Of a stretch of DNA of 8,160 bases, positions 1-5,290 are shown piece after piece (the first letter of the stretch is position 1; the number at the start of each line of letters is the position of its first letter). The notes beneath the pieces were generated by a model that did not search any database, had not been told where the DNA came from, and saw only the letters and a list, made by a program, of their open reading frames with translations. The translations under genes and the position numbers were made by a program. The stretch spans positions 1-8,160 of the forward strand of contig UQXG01000107.1 of the NCBI GenBank assembly GCA_900544945.1, read 5' to 3'. The stretch is from an uncultured Eubacteriales bacterium (lineage in GTDB: Bacteria; Bacillota; Clostridia; Oscillospirales; Oscillospiraceae).

Positions 1-125
1 TTCTTTCAGTTTCAGTCTTGCATACGTCCTTTGAATATTCGTATATTCCAGTCTGTTTTGTATATTTTTGTGCATTGATATCAGAAGAATCGGAATATTT
101 TCCTCAGAATTGTTCACATCAATCC

Positions 126-154
126 TTGACGTATCCCCTTCGCCGCGGTATAAT
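126..154 (+). promoter_or_regulatory. Sigma-A-type promoter of the amino-acid ABC transporter operon
   Basis: A -35 box TTGACG (126-131) and a perfect -10 box TATAAT (149-154) are separated by exactly 17 bp, which is close to ideal for the housekeeping sigma factor. Transcription should start near 161, leaving a leader of about 50 nt before the binding-protein gene. The leader contains a small hairpin (CCAAG 170-174 with CTTGG 182-186) just upstream of the ribosome binding site. Bases 1-125 are AT-rich and I see no gene in them. They hold a short palindrome at 33-48 (GAATAT, 4-nt loop, ATATTC) that could be an operator, but no regulator can be named. Confidence 0.85.
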
Positions 155-194
155 TCATTCATCAATTCTCCAAGCGAAACACTTGGAAACGAGA

Positions 195-201
195 AAAGGA
201 G
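195..201 (+). promoter_or_regulatory. Ribosome binding site deciding the start of the binding protein
   Basis: AAAGGAG lies 3 nt before an ATG at 205 and 9 nt before a second in-frame ATG at 211. Three nucleotides is too close for efficient initiation and nine is normal, so 211 is preferred. The protein then starts MKKMLSLAL, a typical lipoprotein signal peptide N-terminus, instead of MIMKKMLSL. Confidence 0.65.
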
Positions 202-210
202 ATAATGATT

Positions 211-1044
211 ATGAAAAAGATGCTTTCTCTGGCTCTGGTCCTGGTTCTGATGATGAGCCTGGCTGCCTGCGGCGCCAAGACCGAGGCCCCCGCCGCCACC
301 ACCGCCCCTGCCGCCGCTGCCGAGACCACGGCTGCCGCCGCGGACACCGAAGCCCCCGCCGCCGAGGTCAAGACCATCGAGGCCGGCAAGCTGATCATGT
401 CCACCAACGCTTCCTTCCCTCCCTACGAAATGGTTGCCGATGACGGCTCTATTGAGGGCATTGACGTGGAGGTTGCCGACGCCATCGCCAAGAAGCTGGG
501 TCTGGAACTGGAAGTGGACGACATGGACTTTGACGCCGCTCTGCTGGCTGTTCAGCAGAACAAGTCCGACATCGTGATGGCCGGTGTCACCGTCACCGAT
601 GACCGGAAGCTGGTCATGAACTTCACCGACAGCTACGCCACCGGCGTGCAGGTGGTCATCGTCAAGGAAGGCTCCGACGTGACCCTGGACAACCTGGGTG
701 AGAAGATGATCGGCACCCAGCGGGGCACCACCGGCTACATCTACACCTCCGATGACTACGGCGACGATCATGTCACCGCTTACGACAACGGCGCTTCCGC
801 CGTTCAGGCTCTGCAAAACGGCCAGGTTGACTGCGTGGTCATCGATGCCGCTCCTGCCGAAGCCTATGTGGAGGCCAACCCCGGTCTGACCATCCTGGAT
901 ACTGAGTACGTCACCGAGAACTACGCCATCGGCGTGAACAAGGACAACACCGCTCTTCTGGATGCCGTCAACGGCGCCCTGGCTGAGCTGACTGCCGACG
1001 GCACTCTTGACGCCATCATTGGTAAGTACATCACCGCCGAATAA
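211..1044 (+). CDS. Amino-acid ABC transporter substrate-binding lipoprotein (SBP family 3)
   Basis: This is the extracellular receptor of a polar amino-acid importer, anchored to the outer face of the membrane by a lipid. Numbered from the 211 start (277 aa), it has two lysines, a hydrophobic stretch and a lipobox LAAC with the acylated cysteine at 20. A low-complexity Ala/Thr/Glu/Pro linker follows (about 21-52), then a periplasmic-binding-protein fold typical of SBP_bac_3 (about 60-277). Family landmarks are the first-lobe motif GIDVEVADAIAKKLG (83-97), the TDDRK segment (129-133) whose arginine usually holds the ligand carboxylate, and VVIDAAPAEAYV (209-220), whose aspartate usually contacts the amino group. 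Length is normal for the family. The permease and ATPase genes follow, so it is the first cistron of a complete importer. The amino acid carried cannot be told from sequence alone. An upstream ATG at 205 would add two residues. Confidence 0.93.
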   Translation: MKKMLSLALVLVLMMSLAACGAKTEAPAATTAPAAAAETTAAAADTEAPAAEVKTIEAGKLIMSTNASFPPYEMVADDGSIEGIDVEVADAIAKKLGLELEVDDMDFDAALLAVQQNKSDIVMAGVTVTDDRKLVMNFTDSYATGVQVVIVKEGSDVTLDNLGEKMIGTQRGTTGYIYTSDDYGDDHVTAYDNGASAVQALQNGQVDCVVIDAAPAEAYVEANPGLTILDTEYVTENYAIGVNKDNTALLDAVNGALAELTADGTLDAIIGKYITAE

Positions 1045-1070
1045 TTTCCCCTTTCCTTGCACTTTCTTTG

Positions 1071-1100
1071 TATCAGGGACGGCCTTTGCCGCCCCTGATA
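1071..1100 (+). promoter_or_regulatory. Intercistronic hairpin between binding protein and permease genes
   Basis: The arms TATCAGGG-A-CGGC (1071-1083) and GCCG-C-CCCTGATA (1088-1100) form a 13-position stem with one internal A/C mismatch and a CTTT loop. No U-tract follows, so it is not a classical terminator. It starts 26 nt after the binding-protein stop. In ABC importer operons, hairpins at this position commonly protect the upstream mRNA from 3' exonucleases or partly stop transcription, so the binding protein is made in excess. The stem is directly visible; the role is inferred from that precedent. Confidence 0.7.
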
Positions 1101-1108
1101 CGATGCGT

Positions 1109-1159
1109 TAATTGTCTGCGTGAAGAAGCCCCGGAGAGGCTCTTTCCCGGAAACAATTA
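1109..1159 (+). promoter_or_regulatory. Second possible fold in the permease leader
   Basis: An outer 7-bp stem pairs TAATTGT (1109-1115) with ACAATTA (1153-1159). Inside it, GAAGAAGCC (1122-1130) can pair with GGCTCTTTC (1138-1146) with one mismatch and one G-U pair around a 7-nt loop. The permease ribosome binding site at 1176 lies outside the fold. It could add to the effect of the preceding hairpin or simply be chance pairing. No known riboswitch or T-box motif was recognised. Confidence 0.3.
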
Positions 1160-1175
1160 TCCAAAACATATATTT

Positions 1176-1180
1176 AGGAG
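1176..1180 (+). promoter_or_regulatory. Ribosome binding site fixing a GTG start for the permease
   Basis: AGGAG is followed after 7 nt by GTG at 1188. The reading frame is open back to an ATG at 1068, but that start would lie upstream of and inside the intercistronic hairpin, has no ribosome binding site, and would add 40 residues unlike a permease N-terminus. Confidence 0.75.
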
Positions 1181-1187
1181 TGAGCTT

Positions 1188-1949
1188 GTGGAACAGTACG
1201 AAGCCTGGAAGGCCCTGCTTCGGGCCGGTGAGGCCACCGGATGGCAGGAATTCTACGTCAAATTCTATCAGGCTTTCATCGACGGCAGTCGCTGGAAGCA
1301 ATACTTTAACGGTGTGGGCACCACCCTGATGGTCACCGCCATGGCACTGACCATCGGTATCCTGCTGGGTGTGCTGGTGGCCATGGTTCGTACCGCCCAC
1401 GACCAGCAGCGCACCGGCAAGCACAATCCGGTGCTGGGCGTTCTCAACGGCATCTGCCAGGTTTACACCACGGTCATCCGGGGCACGCCTATGATGGTGC
1501 AGCTGCTCATTATGGGCTTTGTCATCTTCTCCTCCTCCCGGAACTACACCATGGTCGGCGCGCTGACCCTGGGCATCAACTCCGGCGCCTATGTCTCCGA
1601 AATCATCCGGGGCGGCCTGATGGCTCTGGATCCCGGTCAGGCGGAGGCCGGACGGAGCCTGGGCCTGAACTATATCGACACCATGCGCTTCATCGTCATT
1701 CCCCAGGCCTTCAAGGCCATTCTCCCGGCTCTGGGCAACGAGTTCATTGTTCTATTGAAGGACACCTCCCTGATCACCGTCATCGGCGGCAAGGAGCTGG
1801 TCTACGCCGCTCAGGCCATCTACGGCAGAACCTACGAGCAGATGTTCCCGCTGCTGGGCATTGCCCTCATCTATCTGGTTCTCGTCATGATTTTCAGCTG
1901 GCTGCTGAGCATTCTGGAAAGGAGGCTGCGTCAAAGTGATAGACGTTAA
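1188..1949 (+). CDS. Amino-acid ABC transporter permease (His/Glu/Gln/Arg family)
   Basis: This is the membrane channel subunit of the importer, 253 aa from the GTG start; it probably works as a dimer because only one permease gene is present. After an amphipathic N-terminus it has membrane segments at roughly 43-68, 100-117, 122-140, 183-200 and 222-244. The family hallmark IRGTPMMVQL is at 97-106. The cytoplasmic EAA loop, which docks on the ATPase, runs from E153 (EAGRSLGL) through IPQAFKAILPAL (171-182). The segment NEFIVLLKDTSL (184-195) is also typical of polar amino-acid permeases. Its last 14 bp overlap the ATPase gene, a sign of translational coupling. The GTG start and weaker ribosome binding site, compared with the binding-protein gene, fit lower production. 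Confidence 0.92.
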   Translation: MEQYEAWKALLRAGEATGWQEFYVKFYQAFIDGSRWKQYFNGVGTTLMVTAMALTIGILLGVLVAMVRTAHDQQRTGKHNPVLGVLNGICQVYTTVIRGTPMMVQLLIMGFVIFSSSRNYTMVGALTLGINSGAYVSEIIRGGLMALDPGQAEAGRSLGLNYIDTMRFIVIPQAFKAILPALGNEFIVLLKDTSLITVIGGKELVYAAQAIYGRTYEQMFPLLGIALIYLVLVMIFSWLLSILERRLRQSDRR

Positions 1950-2658
1950 AAACCTGAGCAAATCCTTCGGCGATCATCTGGTGCTGGACAATATCTCCGA
2001 GCACATTTATCCCGGAGACAAGGTGGTCATCATCGGCCCCTCCGGCTCCGGCAAATCCACCTTCCTTCGCAGCCTGAACCTGCTGGAAGAGCCAAGTGCC
2101 GGCTCCATCACCTTCGATGGGGTGGAGATCACCAGCCCCAAGACGGACATCGACAAGGTGCGCCGGCAGATGGGTATGGTGTTCCAGCACTTTAACCTCT
2201 TCCCCAACATGACCATTCTGAAAAACATCACCCTGGCTCCCGTGCGCACGGGCCTCATGACCCAGGCAGAGGCCAACGAGAAAGCCATGCAGCTTCTGAA
2301 GCGGGTAGGTCTGGAGGAAAAGGCCGATGCCTATCCCAACCAGCTTTCCGGCGGTCAGAAGCAGCGGATCGCCATTGTCCGGGCTCTGGCCATGAATCCC
2401 AAGGTGATGCTGTTCGACGAGCCCACCTCTGCCCTGGATCCGGAAATGGTAGGCGAGGTGCTGGCAGTTATGAAGCAGCTGGCCGCCGACGGCATGACCA
2501 TGGTGGTAGTCACCCACGAGATGGGCTTTGCCCGGGAGGTTGGCAACCGGGTGCTGTTCATGGACGGCGGCAAAATTCTGGAGCAGGGCTCCCCTGCCCA
2601 GGTTTTCGGCAATCCCCAGAATGCCAGACTGAAGGACTTCCTGTCCAAGGTGCTTTGA
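1936..2658 (+). CDS. Amino-acid ABC transporter ATP-binding protein
   Basis: This is the ATPase that powers the importer from the cytoplasmic face, 240 aa, normal length for GlnQ/HisP-type proteins. All catalytic motifs are intact: Walker A GPSGSGKST (34-42), Q-loop glutamine 84 in MVFQHFNLFP, signature LSGGQ (137-141), Walker B VMLFDE (157-162) with catalytic E162, D-loop SALD (165-168) and switch histidine 194 in VVTHEMGFA. The start is GTG at 1936. Its ribosome binding site AAAGGAGG (about 1917-1924) lies inside the end of the permease gene, with a somewhat long spacing of 11 nt, and no better start is visible. The gene overlaps the permease by 14 bp and is the last gene of the operon, followed by the repeat element and terminator. 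A gene symbol would imply a substrate that the sequence does not prove. Confidence 0.95.
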   Translation: MIDVKNLSKSFGDHLVLDNISEHIYPGDKVVIIGPSGSGKSTFLRSLNLLEEPSAGSITFDGVEITSPKTDIDKVRRQMGMVFQHFNLFPNMTILKNITLAPVRTGLMTQAEANEKAMQLLKRVGLEEKADAYPNQLSGGQKQRIAIVRALAMNPKVMLFDEPTSALDPEMVGEVLAVMKQLAADGMTMVVVTHEMGFAREVGNRVLFMDGGKILEQGSPAQVFGNPQNARLKDFLSKVL

Positions 2659-2668
2659 GAAATACGGC

Positions 2669-2799
2669 GTCATTCCGAACCAGTCCGCAGACTGGTGTGG
2701 GAATCCCCCGGTTGAACGTGAAGACTACTGGTTTAGAAACGAAAATATTTGAATATCAGGGGGATTGCCACGCCAGTGTGAGCACTGGCTCGCAATGAC
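2669..2799. repeat. Palindromic dispersed-repeat element, copy 1 (paired stem-loops)
   Basis: Two 41-nt arms (2669-2709 and 2759-2799) are inverted repeats of each other, identical at 34 of 41 positions, around a 49-nt centre with no gene. Each arm also folds on its own. In the left arm, CCAGTC pairs with GACTGG around a CGCA loop and ATTCC pairs with GGAAT outside it. In the right arm, CCAGTG pairs with CACTGG and ATTGC with GCAAT. A second diverged copy lies at 7927-8033. The element begins 11 nt after the ATPase stop, so it is in the 3' untranslated region of that operon. It has no coding capacity and resembles a REP- or MITE-like element. I believe similar GTCATTGCGA...GCAATCC repeats are common in gut clostridial genomes, but this is from memory. 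Confidence 0.85.
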
Positions 2800-2819
2800 A
2801 CAGTTTCCTTAACAGTCTC

Positions 2820-2846
2820 GGGCGGCCATTGGCCGCCCCCTTTTTT
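2820..2846 (+). terminator. Intrinsic terminator of the ABC transporter operon
   Basis: A perfect 8-bp GC-rich stem GGGCGGCC (2820-2827) / GGCCGCCC (2831-2838) with a 3-nt ATT loop is followed by CC and six T residues (2841-2846). It lies 161 nt after the ATPase stop, past the repeat element, and cleanly separates the two transcription units. Confidence 0.92.
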
Positions 2847-2923
2847 GTGCGGCGGTGGCCTTCCCCCTTTCCTTCAAAAGCCAGATCTTACGACTTTTTC
2901 CTTTAACTTTTTCTTAAAACCCT

Positions 2924-2951
2924 TTGCAAACGGCAAGTTGTGTGTTATACT
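2924..2951 (+). promoter_or_regulatory. Extended -10 promoter of the envelope/glycan operon
   Basis: The -35-like TTGCAA (2924-2929) and -10 TATACT (2946-2951) are 16 bp apart, and a TG at 2943-2944 one base before the -10 gives an extended -10 (TGnTATACT). Transcription should start near 2958, about 40 nt before the glycosyltransferase gene. An 8-bp palindrome ATGCGCAT (2976-2983) lies in the leader just before the ribosome binding site. Bases 2847-2923 between terminator and promoter show nothing else recognisable. Confidence 0.75.
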
Positions 2952-2998
2952 ATACAAGCTTTATTGTCAAGTATTATGCGCATTTGGAAAGAGGCGGT

Positions 2999-4099
2999 AT
3001 GAATATGAACGACTTATCCCGCGTTTCCGTGGTTCTGCCCTCCCTGGATCCCGACGACAAGCTGGTCGCCGTGGTGGACGGACTGCTGGAATATGGTTTT
3101 TCCGATATTATCCTGATCAACGACGGCAGCAAGCCCGAGAATCTGCACTACTTCCACGACCTGGCAGCCCAACACCCGGAAATCACCCTGCTGCACCACG
3201 AGGTCAACAAGGGCAAGGGTGCGGCGCTGAAGAACGCCTTCCGGTATGTTCTCCAGAACCGGCCGGACAGTCTGGGCGTTGTCACCGTGGACGGCGACAA
3301 CCAGCATCATCCGGAGGATACCCGCGCCTGCTGCGAGAAAATGCTGGAAACCGGCTGTGTTGTCCTGGGCTGCCGGGACTTTTCCCAGCCGGACGTGCCC
3401 CCCAGAAGCCGGTTTGGCAACCGCACCACCTCGGCTATCTTCAAAGTCTTCGTGGGCATGACGATTTCCGACACCCAGACAGGGCTGCGCGCCATTCCCG
3501 CAAGCTATCTTAACCAGCTGGCGGAGGTGTACGGCGATCGGTTTGAATATGAGACCAATATGCTGCTGGCCTTCAAGGATCAGGGCATTCCCTTTGACGA
3601 GCAGAAAATCCGCACGGTTTATATTGAGGAGAACAAAAGCTCCCATTTCCGGGTGATTCACGATTCCTGGCGGATTTACAAGCTGATTCTTGCCCATTTC
3701 TTCCGCTACACCCTGAGCTCTCTTGCCAGCGCGGCGGTGGACATCGGCGGCTACTCCCTGCTTAGTTCTGCCCTGCCCCTGACCGGCATGGCTCTGACAG
3801 CCTGCGCCGGCGTTGGCGCCAGAGTGGTTTCCTCTTTGCTGAACTTCTTCCTGAATAAGAAGCTGGTCTTCCAGACCCATGTCAGCACCGGCAAGGCTCT
3901 GCTCCGCTACTATGCCCTGGCTCTGCCCCAGATGGCTTTGCAGGTGCTTCTGACCCAGGAAACCTATATTCTGCTGGGAATCAGCGAAAATTCCAATGGG
4001 CTGCGCACCTTCCTGTATGCCGTTGTGATGACGGTTTTGTACATTGTCAGTTATATGATCCAGCAGCGCTGGGTCTTTGCTCCGGAAAAATCCAAGTAA
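2999..4099 (+). CDS. GT2 glycosyltransferase fused to a GtrA-like membrane domain
   Basis: This protein of 366 aa joins two domains. Residues about 8-215 are a family 2 glycosyltransferase of the dolichol/polyprenyl-phosphate sugar synthase type, with LINDGS (39-44), the metal-binding DGDNQ (98-102), DTQTGLRAIP (158-167) and FEYETNML (182-189). Residues about 234-360 form a GtrA-like domain with four membrane segments, including RYTLSSLASAAVDIGGY, RVVSSLLNFFLNKKLVF and a final YMIQQRWVF. By family precedent, the first domain moves a sugar from a nucleotide donor to undecaprenyl phosphate and the GtrA part helps the lipid-sugar cross the membrane. The sugar is unknown. A start at 2999 has GAGG only 4 nt upstream; ATG 3005 (10 nt) is an alternative that removes two residues. 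The frame is open back to 2924, but that lies in the promoter. First gene of a four-gene operon. Confidence 0.9.
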   Translation: MNMNDLSRVSVVLPSLDPDDKLVAVVDGLLEYGFSDIILINDGSKPENLHYFHDLAAQHPEITLLHHEVNKGKGAALKNAFRYVLQNRPDSLGVVTVDGDNQHHPEDTRACCEKMLETGCVVLGCRDFSQPDVPPRSRFGNRTTSAIFKVFVGMTISDTQTGLRAIPASYLNQLAEVYGDRFEYETNMLLAFKDQGIPFDEQKIRTVYIEENKSSHFRVIHDSWRIYKLILAHFFRYTLSSLASAAVDIGGYSLLSSALPLTGMALTACAGVGARVVSSLLNFFLNKKLVFQTHVSTGKALLRYYALALPQMALQVLLTQETYILLGISENSNGLRTFLYAVVMTVLYIVSYMIQQRWVFAPEKSK

Positions 4100-4111
4100 G
4101 AGGTTACGTCT

Positions 4112-5275
4112 ATGAACAAGAAAAACACGAATCCGGTTCCCGGCACCGAGGGTGCCATGCCGACCAAGAAGAAAAAGAAAAAGGGCAGCGGCCTGCTGGG
4201 CCGCATCATCCGCAGATTCTTCCTGGTGCTGTTCACTGTGGTCATTCTGGCTGCCGCCGCTCTGGTGCTGGTGCTGAACCTGGCGTTCAACGGCCCCTCC
4301 CCCGCCGCCCGTGACCGTCTGACCATGACCCTGATCGAAGCCAGTGCCACCAAGTGGGTACCTGCCCTGTTCATCGGTCAGGACACCGTGGACGAGATCC
4401 GCACCAGCAGCGTCTCCGACGGACTGGAGGACGATGTCACTGACATTTCCCAGATTGTGGTGCAGGCCAACAACGTCATCACCGGCAATACCAACGAGTG
4501 GGACAACTACCCCGACGGCGTCCGCACCGAGACCCGGTACGGCGATACCTACACCGCCCACATTATGCTCATCCGGGATCCCTCTCAGGTCTATATGGGC
4601 ACCTCCACCGAAAAGTTCTCCACCGCCATCCCCGGCAAACGTCTGACGGAGGTCATGGAGGAAAATCCGGATGTGATTGCCGCCATCAATGCCGGTGCCT
4701 TCAATGACGACGGCACCCTCAGCTCCGTCAATGGCAGTGCCCCTCTGGGTCTTGTGGTATCCGAGGGTAAGGTGGTCTGGACCTCCGGCAGACAGCCCGG
4801 CAACTTCGAGGGCTTCGCCGGTTTCAACGAGGACAACATTCTGGTGGTTTCCAAGAGCAACCTGAGCCAGTCCGAGGCGGAAAACCTGAAAATCCGGGAC
4901 GGCTGCTGCTTCGGCCCCGTTCTGATTATGAACGGCGAGGTGAATCTGGAAGCCTATAACGACAAGTCCGGCATGAATCCCAGAACCGCCATCGGTCAGC
5001 GCAGCGACGGCACCGTGATTATCGTCTGCGCCGACGGCCGTCAGGTAGGCTCCCTGGGCGCTACCTACGCGGATATGGTCAACGTAATGCAGGAGTACGG
5101 CGCCGTCAACGCCTGCAATATGGACGGCGGCTCTTCTTCCATCATGATGTATCGGGATGTGAACGGCAAGCTGGGTACCGCTTCCCAGGATGCCATTTTC
5201 GTCAACACCCCGTCTCTGATTCAGTCCAAGCCCAGACGGATGCCCAACTACTGGCTGGTTCGGGCAGCATCTTAA
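4112..5275 (+). CDS. Membrane-anchored phosphodiester glycosidase family protein (NAGPA-like)
   Basis: A 387-aa protein with a short cytoplasmic tail containing six lysines in a row (19-24), one membrane segment (about 36-58) and an extracytoplasmic domain resembling the NAGPA family. That family is named for the enzyme that removes N-acetylglucosamine from a phosphodiester, and bacterial members are often linked to exopolysaccharide. Conserved signatures are INAGAF (192-197), NPRTAIGQRSDGTVIIVCADGR (289-310, written here as its two halves NPRTAIGQ and TVIIVCADGR) and GAVNACNMDGGSSSIM (330-345). The protein ends shortly after RMPNYWLV. The start is supported by AAGAGG 8 nt upstream, which overlaps the stop of the glycosyltransferase gene 12 bp away. 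It ends in a double stop TAATAA. A role in trimming a sugar-1-phosphate linkage on a surface polymer is inferred; the substrate is unknown. Confidence 0.87.
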   Translation: MNKKNTNPVPGTEGAMPTKKKKKKGSGLLGRIIRRFFLVLFTVVILAAAALVLVLNLAFNGPSPAARDRLTMTLIEASATKWVPALFIGQDTVDEIRTSSVSDGLEDDVTDISQIVVQANNVITGNTNEWDNYPDGVRTETRYGDTYTAHIMLIRDPSQVYMGTSTEKFSTAIPGKRLTEVMEENPDVIAAINAGAFNDDGTLSSVNGSAPLGLVVSEGKVVWTSGRQPGNFEGFAGFNEDNILVVSKSNLSQSEAENLKIRDGCCFGPVLIMNGEVNLEAYNDKSGMNPRTAIGQRSDGTVIIVCADGRQVGSLGATYADMVNVMQEYGAVNACNMDGGSSSIMMYRDVNGKLGTASQDAIFVNTPSLIQSKPRRMPNYWLVRAAS

Positions 5276-5290
5276 TAAGGGGGTGTAACC

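Noticed and set aside
97..111. CodY-like box upstream of the transporter promoter
   Set aside because: It matches only 11 of 15 consensus positions, which is common by chance in AT-rich DNA, and presence of CodY in this organism is unknown.
1068..1187. Upstream extension of the permease to an ATG at 1068
   Set aside because: It overlaps the intercistronic hairpin, has no ribosome binding site, and adds 40 residues not typical of the family. The GTG at 1188 has AGGAG at good spacing.
1045..1187. Riboswitch or T-box in the spacer before the permease
   Set aside because: No T-box sequence or other known riboswitch core was found, and the visible structure is simple hairpins.
2669..2799. CRISPR array or insertion sequence at the repeat element
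   Set aside because: There are only two arms, inverted and not directly repeated with regular spacers, and the 49-bp centre cannot encode a transposase.
4166..4183. Possible frameshift or slippage site in the lysine tract of the glycosidase-like gene
   Set aside because: The longest A run is five bases, interrupted by G, and both downstream domains are in the same frame as the start. Nothing requires a frameshift.
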